64,000 nucleotides of DNA from Escarpia spicata. Taxonomy: Eukaryota > Annelida > Polychaeta > Sabellida > Siboglinidae. This document shows, piece by piece, positions 1 to 12,089 of the stretch. The stretch is taken from positions 27,859,632-27,923,631 of the forward strand of contig OZ023207.1 of the NCBI GenBank assembly GCA_963995525.1, written 5' to 3'. The notes beneath the pieces were generated by a model that saw nothing but the letters and a program-made list of their open reading frames with translations, searched no databases and was not told where the DNA came from. How positions within the stretch are numbered: position 1 is the stretch's first letter; each line of letters opens with the position of its first letter. A program made the position numbers and the translations under genes.

Positions 1-59
1 TCATCGTATCTAACAACCGTCCATTTTTACATCAACTTTGTGGCCCTATGTTATGCACT

Positions 60-170
60 TCTTAAAATATGGAAGTAATAGGCTATGATAGGCGCCATCT
101 TTAAAAATGGCGGATATTTCAAAATGACGGATATCTGGAAGTCAACGAAGGTCAATAGTACTATATCTGA
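60..170. repeat. Dispersed ATGGCGGA hairpin repeat, left flank of LINE copy 1
   Basis: This block contains an inverted CGCCAT...ATGGCG hairpin (about 91-113) followed by a motif like CGAAGGTCAATAGT. A diverged copy of the whole block lies at about 2812-2910, on the other side of LINE copy 1, and related hairpins occur at 55.3-55.6 kb. The LINE therefore sits inside or between copies of this short element. No coding potential is seen. Confidence 0.6.
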
Positions 171-196
171 AATCATGTTATCTAAACATATACATT

Positions 197-2795
197 ATTT
201 GGTGTAACATAGTTACAGAAAACTCAACGTTAACGGTTGGATTAGTTTATCGAAGTCCAAACATAAGCATAGAAGAGAATGAAAAAATACAAAACGCTAT
301 AAGGGAAGTGAGCAAACGGGACTGTGTTATTATGGGGGATTTTAACCATGGGCATATAAAATGGAAATCTTTACAGAGTATGGGTAGTGAGGACCACAAG
401 TTTTTAGTTTTTGTACAAAATAGTTTCCTTTCTCAACATGTGCTAGAACCAACCAGGGGAGAGAATGTGTTAGACATAAATTTGTCCTCACAGAATGAAT
501 CAGTTGACAATGTCAGGATAGGTGAGCCACTAGGGAATAGTGATCACAACCAGATACATTTTACCATCAAAGTAAAATCTGAAAGGAATAATAAAAAGCA
601 GTACAGGAGATATTTGCACAAAGGAAAATATGAGGACATGAGGAAATATTTAGCAAAAATAGACTGGAATAACACACTGAAGAATAAGACAGCAACATAA
701 TGCTGGAATATCTTAAAGAGTGAAATTGAATGCATCATCGTCAGATTTGTTCCCTTAAAAAACACGGGAAACGGTCCAAAATTATTTATCGAAAGAAGCC
801 ATTAGAAAAATTAAGTATAAACAAAGGATGTGGAAGTCATATAGACGTACTGGAAATGACGAAAACTACAACATTTATAAAGAAGCACTATACCAAGCTA
901 CAGCTGCAATTAGAAATTCAAAGAGAAGCTATGAACATAAATTAGCTTGTAATATAAAACATGACAGCAAGAGTTTTTATGCGTATGTTCGAAGCAAACA
1001 GAAAGTTCAGGATAAGGTCGGTCCTCTAGAAGATAGTGCTGGAAATATTATATCAGAAGGATTCTTAATGGCAGAAGAACTGAATGAGTATTTTAGTTCA
1101 TTGTTTACCAGAGAAGACACTAGTTCACTGCCAATACCAGAGGCTAAGTTCAAGGGGGCAGAATCAGACTATTTAAGGCAGTTAATTGTAACCCCAGAAA
1201 TGGTAGCTAAGAAAATGAGGGCTATGAAGGATAATAAATCACCTGGGGTGGATGGTATTCCACCTAAACTACTATTGGAAATTGTAGAACAAATTAACAT
1301 ATCGCTTGCAACAGTTTTCAACTGGTCATTAGAAGAGGGAGTGGTTCCTTTAGAATGGAAAGAAGCAAATATTATACCGTTATTTAAAAAAGGTTCGAGA
1401 AACAAATAATTATAGACCAATTAATGTAACATCGGTGATTTGTAAATTATTAGAAAGACTAATTAAAGATCACATGGTGGATTTTCTTGTTAATCATAAC
1501 TTGATAAACCCATCTCAACATGGGTTTCTAAAAGCGAGGTCATGCTTAACAAATATGTTATGTTTTTTGGAAGATATCACTAAGTGGGTAGATGATGGAT
1601 CACCAGTAGATATCATCTACTTATATTTTCAAAAAGCTTTCGACAAAGTACCACATCAAAGATTACTGCTTAAAATAAAGGCCCATGGCATAGGAAATGG
1701 CATAATTAACTGGATAGAAAAATGGCTGATTGACAGAAGACAACGGGTAGTTGTTGATGGGGAGGCTTCAAACTGGAAATCAGTTTTGAGTGGGGTTCCA
1801 CAGGGATCAGTACTAGGACCTATATTATTCTTAATATATATAAACGATTTAGACGATGATATAGCTAGCAAGGTATTGAAATTTGCAGATGATACAAAAG
1901 TGTTTAGAAGGATTAAAAGTGATGGAGATAGACAGCATTTACAAGATGATCTTGACAGGTTGATGAAATGGTCTGAAAAGTGGCAAATGTTGCTCAATTT
2001 TGGGAAATGTAAATGCCTTCACACAGAACATGGGAACGTATATGTAGAATATACAATGGGGCGAACTGTACTAAGTACTACTCTAAAAGAAAAAGACTTA
2101 GGGCTGACAATTATTGCTGACAATGAGATTTCAGAGCAGTGTGGAATTGCAGCTTCAAAAGGAAATCAAATCCTTGGATTGATTAGGCGAAATATAGCAT
2201 ATAAAGAAAAAGAACTATTAATACCGCTGTATAAAACATTAGTTAGGCCTCATTTAGAATAGTGTATACAAGCGTGGAGGCCATATCGCAAGAAGGACAT
2301 AATATATATGATAGAAAGAATACAGAGGAGAGCGACTAAAATGATACCAAAACTGAGGGATCTTAGTTATGAAAAACGTCTAAAAGAATGTGGTTTAACA
2401 ACACTAGAGACCAGGAGATTGAGATGAGATCAGATAGAAGTGTTTAAAGTATTGAATGGTTATGAAAATATTGATAGACATAGGTTTTTTTAGTTAAGAA
2501 AGATAGACAGACTAGAGGACATGAAGTTACATTAGTAAAGGAGCAGTGTAGATTAGACGTAAGAAAGTTCTCATTTTCACAAAGGACTGTGAATGAATGG
2601 AACAGATTATCTGATGATTGTGTGGGTGCTAGTAGTGTGAATATGTTTAAAAATAAAATCGACACATACTTCATAAGGGCTGGATATATGTAGATAAAAG
2701 GGTTGGACTTTCGATACGCCAAACGGCTTCCCTGTCCACCTGCCATCTAGAGTTAATTGTCTGGATGGCAATCTTGTTAAATCTTATTAAATTAT
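197..2795 (+). mobile_element. CR1-like LINE, copy 1, 5'-truncated
   Basis: The block is homologous over its whole length to the LINE at 4.0-8.57 kb and begins abruptly inside the endonuclease domain, as expected of incomplete reverse transcription. The order endonuclease, reverse transcriptase, then a C-terminal region with RPHLE and RRATK motifs is that of CR1/Jockey-group ORF2. It ends after a conserved 3' tail (about 2745-2795) shared with copy 2. Flanking copies of an ATGGCGGA repeat lie on both sides. No clear target-site duplication could be read. The clade assignment rests on motif similarity only. Confidence 0.85.
198..2700 (+). pseudogene. CR1-like ORF2 (endonuclease-reverse transcriptase), broken
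   Basis: ORF2 proteins nick target DNA and reverse-transcribe the LINE RNA at the nick. The open stretch 198-700 holds the second half of an APE endonuclease, with MGDFNHGH and SDHNQIHF motifs carrying catalytic Asp/Asn and Asp/His. Reverse transcriptase follows in two further open stretches (about 828-1409 and 1435-2262), with AFDKVPH, SGVPQGSVLGP and the catalytic KFADDTKVF near 1878-1905. Lesions visible against copy 2 are a TAA at 698-700, frame changes at about 720-830, a 5-nt deletion near 1405 and a TAG at 2260-2262. The catalytic FADD box is retained, but the reading frame is destroyed. Confidence 0.85.
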
Positions 2796-2811
2796 GACGT
2801 CTACATTGTGT

Positions 2812-2990
2812 TTCAATATTATGGAAATAATAGGCTTTGACGAGCGCCATCTTTTTACATGGCGGATATAGGCATGTCGACGAAGGTCAGTAGTTCCATT
2901 TTTTAAATTGCTATCCATCAATCTATTCAATAACATAAACTATTTACATTTGTATTAAGGACCGTCATCTTAAAAAATGGCGGATTTGAA
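2812..2990. repeat. Dispersed ATGGCGGA hairpin repeat, right flank of LINE copy 1
   Basis: Diverged copy of the block at 60-170. It shares TAGGCTTTGACGAGCGCCAT-like, ATGGCGGATAT and CGACGAAGGTCAGTAG-like segments. A third ATGGCGGAT segment starts near 2976. Together these suggest a tandem or clustered short interspersed element into which LINE copy 1 inserted. Confidence 0.55.
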
Positions 2991-2995
2991 TGATT

Positions 2996-4005
2996 GGGAA
3001 ATCCAAAAACAAAATATTTCAATTCACACAATTCCGTCTTTTTTCTGTATATAACCGCTGGACAAGCCTGCTGTGTTGAACGTGGACAATGGAAAATCGT
3101 TGAACACCAAAGGCTTACTGCGGTTAACTCAGCCTGCCTAGACAATAATTTTGTTTTTTTGAAACTGGATGTTTTGATTACCATTTGAACATACTCCTGG
3201 GTCGTATCTTCCAAATTGACCTGGGAACATACTGCCTTCTTTCAAGCGGATATTCCGTACATTAGGAGTGCCTTATTCGTAGTAAGAATCCACTGCATGG
3301 ATTTCTTGGTTCTGTCGGCGACGAGGGTGTCAAACACCTCCTTCGTTGTGCGACATGCTCAACAACAACCGTGTAACGTATGGTTCACACAAAAAACGAC
3401 ATACGTATATCTACAAATTACTATTGATTCAGGTGCTGCAATGAAAACACTTTCGTTTGGTTTATGCGGCCGACGCGTAGAGTCTTCACTTGTTCTGCCG
3501 GCATTTTGTTTTTTCGCTGTTACTTTACTCATCGGATAGACACCTAAACAAAGTCTGATATGTGGCGTACTTGATTTTTCTCATTTGAATACATGAATCA
3601 CACGCTCAACGGAATACATTATTCCTTTGAGCGAGGCCATGTTTTTTTGGCGACATCGGCCTCACAAAGGCAACGTCTACATAAGTGAAATAGTTGTACT
3701 GGCTGGTCGTTGTCACGGATGCTGAGTCAACCGACATCGCCATTCTTCTTATCTAAAAAAATCACGTTAATGTTTATTTGACTTCAAAAGATACAGTCTG
3801 TTTTACTAATTACTATAATGTTCTTAAAACTATCATACTATATTGAAGGTATGCCGCAAACCACGGTGTGGTAGGTAATAACGCTCGCAAACATCCATTT
3901 TCAAAACAATTGTTATTGAGTGCGTCCCTTTCAACCAACAATGGAGTATAGGCCTAACTTACACACTTATTATGATGGCGTAACATAAGCAACGCGTTAC
4001 ATTCG
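2996..4005. other. Gene-free AT-rich interval
   Basis: Short open frames occur here, the longest at 3216-3539 (107 codons), but none has a recognisable domain, codon bias or supporting splice signals. I see no RNA gene, MITE ends or satellite in this stretch. Confidence 0.5.
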
Positions 4006-4661
4006 AAAGTTTATCATCCTGTTTATATTCGAGGCTATATTTGGTGGAGATAGATCGTAGAAATTGGTGGTGCAGAAAAGTTGATAAACAAGTGGAATTA
4101 CTGATTGATAAGTATTATTCTTGCCTTAATATAATTCATAAAGTTGTAGTAAACATACAGTATATTGAGTAGCAGTTGTGCTTAAAGTTAGTTAGTTAAA
4201 GTATTTTAGAACACTTTAGTATAGTGAGTGATAATAGGGTAACATAGCCTTCGATAAGTTGTAAACAAGATTTAACAAACCTGATTATGTGGTAGAATAT
4301 ACAGGGGATAAAGTAACAACCATAAAACTACTTACATAAGATAATATATGTGTAAGCCAGTACTTGCTAGATATTTCGATTAGGTAGCATTGTTGTTAAA
4401 ATTAAGCAAGGGCGACAGTCGGGCGAACTCCAGATTGTTTCTGTAGATAGTGTCCTACGGCGTAACCTAAAATTAATATAGCAGCCTAACGTAACGGAAT
4501 TGATTGTATTTGAATTAGGTCACTACTGGTAATGTTAGTGTTCGTGATAGGATAAATAGTCAGCTGTGTAATTAAAATATGTAACATAAAGTGTGCTGTA
4601 GTACACAGGAAACATTCTGTATAAAGACTGAGTTAGTTAATGTATTAAATAAATTCTGATA

Positions 4662-5634
4662 GTGATATGGCGCCTTGCAAGCGGCAATTCAAGGCAAAGC
4701 GACTTGGTGTGCGATCACGGCCACAGCTGGGTAGATTTTGCATTGTCCGGCTGTGGGAAGTCATGGGCAGAAACCATGGAGGAAGGATTCACCTTTCAGT
4801 GCATGGGGTGTTGGAAGGTGGAGTGTCTGCAGAAGGAGATAGTTAGGTTGACAGATATTGTGAAGGGGATGGAGATGGGAATTAGCAAGGAGACAGGTGG
4901 AATGGAGAGGGACGACAGGGAGAGAGGTGGGAATACTGCAAGACTGAAGGAGAATAGCAGTGGCAAAACGACTAAGGAAAGGAGATTGACAGAAGGGAAA
5001 ATCGATGACAGAAAACGTGACAAGCGTGAAGGTGACAGGGGAGAAAGTGACCGTAGAGAAGGAGGGAGGGAAGATAGGACGGGAGAGGAGAGAAGAAAAT
5101 GAGATGAAGGGACGAAAGGAAGTAAGAGCAAATGTGATAGAAGAGAAATCGATAAAAGGGACGATGACAGGAGGAAAGGTGACTAGAGGAAAAGCGACAG
5201 GAAAAAATGGATCGGTAGATATGTGGGTAGAGAAGGTATTGGGGCATGGCAAGGGAGGGTCTATACTAGTACACGTACGAACAAAATAATGCTAGTGGGG
5301 AGGTACAAACTGGGATAGAACAGACGTATAGACAGTTAGCGAGGAAGCTAATGAAAACAAGATTTGCACAGATTATTCTCTCAGGAATTTTGCCAGAAAT
5401 GGGAGGAAGGGGGCAACGTATAGAAATTGCAAGAGGATGGCGATCAACGCACTAGTTGAGCAGATGTGTGAAGAAGAGTGGGTGGGATTCACAGATTTAT
5501 GGGGATACTTTGTTGGGAGGGAAGATATGTACATGAGAGATGGCCTCCATCTTAGTGGAAAGGGGGCAGCTGTTTTCTCAGAGAACCTGCTGCGATCTGT
5601 TGACAGTGGGTCAGGTTGCATCTATTTAAACTAG
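4662..5634 (+). pseudogene. CR1-like ORF1 with PHD-like finger and SGNH-esterase-like C-terminus
   Basis: ORF1 proteins of CR1 elements bind the LINE RNA; some carry PHD fingers and an esterase (SGNH) domain, a combination described for this clade. Here the N-terminal part (4662-5102) has regularly spaced Cys/His in CDHGH...SGCGKSW...CMGC followed by a Lys/Glu/Arg-rich repetitive linker. The frame then breaks. A second open stretch, 5437-5634, contains GLHLSGKGA, the block that normally holds the catalytic His of SGNH hydrolases. The central esterase blocks are missing or unrecognisable. ORF2 follows at once. The start at 4662 is a non-ATG artefact; the true start is uncertain. Confidence 0.6.
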
Positions 5635-5639
5635 ATTCG

Positions 5640-8570
5640 CAGGAGGACTCACACAGAAGCCTGAAACTGGAGGCATATATAAAGACAGCACAAATAAAAC
5701 AGCAAAGAACAGTCTGGAAAACTCTTCTGAAGCTGGATATAAATGTGATTGTTTAAATGCAAGGAGTGTAGTAAACAACAGAAATGAACTAAACATTACG
5801 TTAGAAGATATTAACCCTCACATAACAGGTATAACCGAAACCTGGACCACCACCGATATATCAGATGCCGAATTGGGACTGACAGGATATGTAATGTTTA
5901 GAAAAGATAGAATAGGAAGAAAGGGAGGTGGAGTTATTTTATATATTAAAGAATCTATCCAGGCTTATGAAATAACATTAGAAAGAGAAGCAGATTGCGA
6001 ATAAGCTGTTTGGTGTAACATAGTTACAGGAAACTCAACGTTAAGAGTTGGGTTATTTTATCGAAGTCCAAACATAAGCATAGAAGAGAATGAAAAAATA
6101 CAAAACGCTATAAGGGAAGTAAGCAAACGGGACAGTACTATTATGTGGGATTTTAGACACGGGCATATACAATGGAAATCTCTGCAGAGTATGGGGAGTG
6201 AGGACCAAAAGTTTTTAGTTTTTGTTCAAGATACTTTCCTTTCTCAACATGTGCTAGAACCAACCAGGGGTAAGAATGTGTTAGACATAGTTTTGTCCTC
6301 ACAGAATGAATTAGTTGATAATGTCAAGACATGTGAGCCACTGGGGAGTAGCGATCACAACCAGATACATTTTACCATCAAAGTAAAATCAGAAAGGAAT
6401 AGTAAAAAGCAGTATAGGAGAAATTTCCATAAAGGAAGGTATAAGGACATGAGGAAAAAATTAACAAAGATAGATTGGAATAACACACTGAAAAATAAGA
6501 CAGCAACAGAATGCTGGAATATATAAAAAGTTAAATTAAATGTATAGTCGATACATTTGTACCCTTCAAAAAACAAGGGAAACGGTCCACAAATTATTTA
6601 TCGAAAGAAGTCATAAGAAATATTTAGTATAAACAAATGATGTGGAAGTCATACAGATGTACTGGAAATGATGAAGATTACAACATTTATAAAGAAGCAC
6701 TTATCCAAGCTACAGCTAAAATTATAAAATCAAAGATTAGCTATGAACAACAATTAGCTAGTAATATAAAACATGACTGCAAGATTTGTTATGCGTATGT
6801 TCGAAGCAAACAGAAAGTTCATGATAAGGTCGGTCCTCTAGAAGATAGTGCTGGAAATATTTTAGCACAGGGATTCTTAATGGCAGAATATCTGAATGAG
6901 TATTTTAGTTCAGTGTTTACCAGGGAAAATATTAGTTCACTGCCCGTACCAGAGGCTAAGTTCAAGGGGGCATACTCAGACTATTTAGGACAGTTAATTG
7001 TAACCCCGGAAATGGTAGCTAAATAAATAAGGGCTATGAAAGATAATAAATCAACTGGAGTGGATGGGATTCCACCTAAACTACTATTGGAAATTGTAGA
7101 ACAAATTAGCATACCGCTTGCAACAGTTTTCAACTTGTCATTAGAAGAGGGAGTGGTTCCTTTAGAATGGAAAGAAGCAAATATTATACCGTTATTTAAA
7201 AAAGGTTCGAGAAACAAGTCAAATAATTATAGACCAGTTAATGTAACATCGGTGATTTGTAAATTATTAGAAATACTTATTAAAGATCACATGGTGGAGT
7301 TTCTTGTTAATCATAACTTGATAAACCCATCTCAACATGGGTTTCTAAAAGCGAGGTCATGCTTAACAAATATGTTATGTTTTTTTGAAGATATCACTAA
7401 GTGGGTAGATGATGGATCACCAGTAAATATCATCTACTTATATTTTCAAAAAGCTTTCGACAAAGTACCACATCAAAGATTACTGCTTAAAATAAAGGCC
7501 CATGGCATAGGAAATGGCATAAGTAACTGGATAGAAAAATGGCTGATTGACAGAAGACAACGTGTAGTGGTTGATGGGGAGGCTTCAAACTGGAAATCAG
7601 TTTTGAGTGGGGTACCACAGGGATCAGTACTAGGACCTATATTATTCCTAATATATGTCAACGATTTGGATGATGAAATAATCAGCAAGTTGTTTAGAAG
7701 GATTAAAAGTGATGAAGATAGACAACATTTACAAGATGATCTTGACAGGTTGATCAAATGGTCTGAAAAGTGGCAAATGTTGTACAATTTTGGGAAATGT
7801 AAATGCCTCCGCACAGGACATGGGAACGAAGAGGTAGAATATACAATGGGGGGGGGAGTACTGTAGTAAGTACTACTGTAAAAGAAAAGGACTTAGGGTT
7901 AACCATTAGTGCTGATATGGAGGTTTCAGAGCAGTGCGGAAAGGGAAATCAAATCCTTGGATTAATTAGGCGAAATGTAGGGTATAAGGAAAAAGAACTA
8001 ATATTAACAATGTACAAAACAATAATGAGGCCTCATTTAGAATATTGTATACAAGCATGGAGGCCATATCGCAAGAAGGACATATATATGCTAGAAAGAG
8101 TACAGAGGAGAGCGACTAAAACGAAACCAAAACTGAGGGATCTTAGTTATGAAATTCGCCTAAGAGATTGTGGTTTAACAACACTAGAGACCAGAAGATT
8201 GAGAGGAGATCAGACAGAAGTGTTTAAAATAATAAATGGTTATGAAAATATTGATATAAATATTGTTCTCTCAGTTAAGAAAGATAGAAGGACTAGAGGA
8301 CATGAAGTTGCATTAGCAAAGGAGCAGTGTAGATTAGATATAAGAAAGTTCTCATTTTCACAAAGGAGTGTAAATGAATGGAACAGATTGTCTGCTGATT
8401 GTGTGGGTGCTAGTAGCGTGAATATGTTTAAAAATAAAATCGACACATACCTCAGAAGGATACACATAGATAAAAGGGTTGGACTCTCGAAAAGCCGAAG
8501 GGCTTCCTTGTCCACCTGCCACCAAGAGTTAACTCTCTGGGTGGCAATCTTCTTAAATCTTGTTAAATAT
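5640..8570 (+). pseudogene. CR1-like ORF2, RT catalytic box deleted
   Basis: Endonuclease motifs start near 5750 (NARSVV, ITETW) and continue after an in-frame TAA at 6001-6003; the usual GDFN block has changed to WDFRH and SDHNQ is kept. RT begins near 6640, is stopped by TAA at 7024-7026, and resumes at 7036 with FKKGSRNKSNNYRP, AFDKVPH and SGVPQGSVLGP. Relative to copy 1 a 27-bp in-frame deletion near 7690 removes the segment containing the FADD catalytic Asp pair. The C-terminal region (about 7880-8560) has RPHLEYC, RRATK and RRLRGD. Further frame changes lie near 7860 and elsewhere. Confidence 0.85.
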
Positions 8571-8583
8571 CCAATGATTAATA

Positions 8584-8627
8584 GTCGAAATGTCTAATAA
8601 AAATATATTTTTATTAGACATTTCGAC
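8584..8627. repeat. Perfect 44-bp palindrome
   Basis: Each half is 22 nt, beginning GTCGAAATGTC and running to the centre at 8605/8606, with no spacer and no mismatch. It lies just beyond the 3' end of LINE copy 2. It is AT-rich at the centre and could extrude as a cruciform. It may be the end of an undetected small element or a palindromic insertion junction. Confidence 0.95.
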
Positions 8628-9100
8628 ACAAACGTAGAACGTAACTTAACAATTGCAGTATACACGCGCGCGTAGCAAATACTTCGGGAAAACTGCCTCT
8701 GCGTCGTGGACTTTGCAGCATGAAGTATACTCTGACATCAGTTTTACTGCATTTTAGACAAAATGTACACACATAGTTTCTGCAGCTTCTCTAAATACAC
8801 TAGAAAGTACTTACTGACATTTTACAAACACACTTGCGCGGACAAAAACTGCTACATATGCAGTTAGGCTACCAATATACATCATATACTCTTTATTATA
8901 TATTAAAGCAGCTTGTAGCTTTAACTTAATATACTCTTTGTACACCACAATGGGAGTAGGATAAATGTTTTAGTTAAAATTACCAGTGAGAGTCTCCCGA
9001 CAGTTTTTTTTAATTAAAATGTTCTTACATGTTTTGTACTTATTTGTATTATATCTGTCGAATAAAGATCTTCCTTCCTTCCTTCCTTCCTTCTGACATT
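8628..9100. other. AT-rich spacer ending in (TTCC)n
   Basis: There is no coding potential. A short TTCC run (about 9069-9093) follows an AATAAAGATC segment, which looks like the 3' tail of an unrecognised short element. Confidence 0.4.
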
Positions 9101-9104
9101 ATAT

Positions 9105-9290
9105 GTTTATGTGTAAATTCATGCCAATATCATGGCGATACGAATAATATTTCACATTTCTACATTAGCATGACTACAACTTATCGATTATCGATGGATG
9201 TGAATGCCACTATATCTCCGACCTTCGTCAGTTTGAACACACAACGAGTTTCAGCGAGCGCGTTATGGTGTTTATGTAATGATGCTGTGT
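9105..9290 (-). repeat. Dispersed repeat paired with 18324-18500
   Basis: The reverse complement of this stretch aligns with 18324-18500. Shared segments include CATTACATAAACACCA, ACGCGCTCGC, ACTCGTTGT and TGACGAAGG, over roughly 180 bp with many substitutions. The two copies are in opposite orientation. No ends or target duplications could be defined. Confidence 0.65.
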
Positions 9291-10632
9291 GTTTTCTAAC
9301 ATTTGGTCAATATTGCTATCACGACTGTCAACTAACAAGGCAACCTATTAGGAGGCGGGCAACTATTTTTTTTACTTTGTGAAATAGCGTGTTGATAGAT
9401 GCTACTCTGATAAAAGTTCCCTGTAGCAAGCTTCCAGTCATTGGCGCTCAGTTTTCCTTATTTGTTACGCAACATTTACCCAACAACATAATGCATGGCT
9501 CGCTCCCTCAGACTCTCCCGGTTCCGACGTCTATGAATTGTGTATTTGCATGCGTTCGAGTGTGTACGTACGTGTCTGATCACAGCCGAATCGAGGTGAT
9601 TGCCGAGAAATATTCGTGAGCCGACGAGTTTCCCGGCAATCAGTTTGATCGCAGAAGCTTCATTGACGTTACACGTAATCCAATGGCTACCACGAGAGTA
9701 GGCTATAACTCTGAACAGTAACTGTGGCCAACTTTTCGCTATTGTGTTCGTATTATCTTGGAATATGTTGTGCTGTTGTATTATATTAAAACACTCACAG
9801 AACGTTACGTACGCTGTATAAGTCCAATCTTTATGGAGTCGATATTAGTGTATCTTCAGGTAATGTACAGCTGTAGTTGGAATTTGGCTTATTTGTAATA
9901 GTTGCTTTCGATGACGTCCATATAATTTAATAAACTTCGGTGTTGCAACATATTGTGCTTAAACAGAACAACATAATTATCACATTTGCTATCTGTTATT
10001 TTCTGTAACAGACACGTATACCCGCGCCCATTCACACGAGCACAACCACATTCACGTTGTTTATATAAATTAACTGACTAATATTATGTGTGTCAGCAAC
10101 TAAATCAACATAATTAGGTTATACTCGTCGCGGTATACTTGGCATTGACATTACGGCACCTGGCAGACTTCCAACAAGTTGTCGTCAACGTAAACAACCA
10201 TATATTCAACTGAAACTTATATGACGGAAACACTCCTTCAACGAATAGCGATTATACTAAAATATGGCTGCTGTTAAACACAATACACATACACGCGCCG
10301 GTTTTGAGGTAACTACCTTCTCTTTGAAACTGGTACACTACGTTCAGTTCAACGATAAACGACTGCAAAATAACGGCATTATGTAACCCCCGATGGTCAC
10401 CGACAGAACCTTTCATGCAGCGCTTTGTGTCTCATCGATACTTGGCTAACTGTCGTTCACCAACACACATGCGCGCGAGAGAAACGCAAAACTCGTTGGC
10501 TGCAATGGCACAGTCGTCTTACAGCATGTGTATTAGTTTACTGAAACATTCGTGTTGCAATTAAGCACACTTACCGATATATACACCATGATATTCCACA
10601 CTACGTAACTGTTGTAATGTGAAGTTAGAACG
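9291..10632. other. Gene-free interval with one dispersed repeat
   Basis: The segment 9540-9660 resembles 11475-11600 (shared GAGTTTCCCGGCAATCAG and CGAATCGAGGT/CGGATCGAGGT), so it is a dispersed repeat. The remaining DNA has no supported gene. Confidence 0.4.
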
Positions 10633-10636
10633 CTTA

Positions 10637-10892
10637 AGGCCCGGATACGCTGCAGGTTGAGTCGGTGTCAGTCGGTTAGGGTATCCACACATCCGATTGT
10701 AATCGGGGCTAGTCTGCGTCAGTTTGACGTAGTCCGAAAGTTTACGTGATTGCGACGTCGCGCTGGTTTCGAGTCTAACTTTGTCGGTGTCAGTCGGAGT
10801 AGTAGACACACTGCAATCGGGGTGAGCCTGGACTAGTCGGATCTGGTCTGGTCGGGTAGGGTCGGGCGAAAGGGCTCAGTGTATCACTGGCT
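10637..10892. mobile_element. Putative MITE, TTA target duplication
   Basis: Imperfect terminal inverted repeats read AGGCCCGGATACGCTG on the left and AGCCAGTGATACACTG from the right. They are flanked by TTA at 10634-10636 and TTA at 10893-10895. A 3-bp TWA duplication is the PIF/Harbinger signature. The 256-bp interior is rich in GTCGG-type repeats and has no transposase, so this would be a non-autonomous derivative. Confidence 0.5.
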
Positions 10893-10895
10893 TTA

Positions 10896-11870
10896 GATAA
10901 GCCGGTTTGATTTGGTGTAAACACAACATAAATCGGTAAAACTTGTGCGACATTTACAAACATTCACCTACTGTATTCTTAAACATAGATGGCGTGCAGA
11001 TGTACGTAAAATAACTATATCAGGCCTAAGCGTGGCGTATTTTGGGGGCGCTTACGCCTTGGAGCTCACCGGAACCTAAAATTCTGCCCATTCAGATCTT
11101 CATATGGACCTCCTTATGGTATGTTCAAGCGGGACCCTTGCTTCAGCAGGGGGAGGGTGCGAACTCCTACTGGCCTATATATGTATATTATAACATCGTT
11201 AATTTATGTCTTATTAATTTACAGGATACAATTATTATTCTAATTTTATTTTATTTATTTGACATTTTAGGATGTATTTTAAGTTTAGTATGTACTGGTT
11301 GTCTTTATTGTCTTCACTGTCTTCTTGAGCAAAACAATAAGCACGCATCCAGTAGCTGACAAGAGTTAATACATATTAAAATGACATCACATGCAAGTTG
11401 GCTTACGACACACACAAAAAACATTAAGAACGAAAGGCGACTCGAAGGAGTGTCGTGTGAATATGTACACAGTGTCTACACGTATGAGTTTGCTTGCGTT
11501 CAGGCTTTGTGCAAGTTCACAAAGCCGGATCGAGGTTCTTTCTAGAAAATCCGCGAGTTTCCCGGCAATCAGATCGATCGCCGGTGCTTGTAATCCATCT
11601 CAACAACTTACCATTGTCACATCTGCGAACATGTTGCGACTTGAAAAATGTAAGTTCACACATAGCGCGGTATCAAGTCCTTTGGAATGCTTAAAGCGCT
11701 CTACACTTCAAACCTTCCATACCTGTTCAATCGAATACCATATCGATTTCTCAAGGAAGTGTTCAGTCATGCTGCAATTACGGCGCAAAGGCTGTTCGTT
11801 AACATATATGCACCATGTGGAGTGATCGAAATTGCCAAAGCTTCGAAACGGAAGCAAGAGGTTCCTCTTG
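10896..11870. other. Gene-free interval
   Basis: It contains the second copy of a dispersed repeat (about 11475-11600, matching 9540-9660). Open frames at 11042-11359 and 11391-11825 show no domain or splice support. Confidence 0.4.
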
Positions 11871-11879
11871 ATTGAGAGT

Positions 11880-12085
11880 CCTTGTGTGCGTGTGTGCGTG
11901 TGTGCGTGTGTGCGTGTGTGCGTGTGTGCGTGTGTGCGTGTGTGCGTGTGTGCGTGTGTGCGTGTGTGCGTGTGTGCGTGTGCGCGTGTGCGCGTGTGCG
12001 CGTGTGCGCGTGTGCGCGTGTGCGCGTGTGCGCGTGTGTGCGTGCGTGTACGTGCATACGTGTGCGTGTGCGTGTGCATGTATCC
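11880..12085. repeat. GT-rich microsatellite, (GTGTGCGT)n then (GTGCGC)n
   Basis: An 8-bp unit GTGTGCGT is repeated to about 11980, then the period changes to 6 bp (GTGCGC). The alternating purine-pyrimidine sequence is able to adopt Z-DNA. Long Cys/Val or His/Thr frames across it on both strands are translation artefacts. Confidence 0.95.
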
Positions 12086-12089
12086 TTCT

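Larger units (their letters stand above)
4010..8572 (+). mobile_element. CR1-like LINE, copy 2, near full length
   Basis: This copy has an AT-rich leader (about 4010-4640), ORF1 (4662-5633) and ORF2 (from about 5640), and ends with the 3' tail shared with copy 1. The 5' limit is approximate because copy 1 lacks this part. Two-ORF organisation, a PHD-like zinc motif plus esterase-type C-terminus in ORF1, and APE endonuclease plus RT in ORF2 fit the CR1 group. Both ORFs are inactivated, ORF2 partly by loss of the RT catalytic box. A perfect 44-bp palindrome lies 12 bp after the 3' end. Confidence 0.82.

Noticed and set aside
3216..3539. 107-codon frame
   Set aside because: No recognisable domain, signal or codon pattern; consistent with chance in this interval.
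4761..5252. Minus-strand Ser/Phe/Leu/Pro-rich frames opposite LINE ORF1
   Set aside because: Antisense shadows of the Lys/Glu/Arg-rich ORF1 linker.
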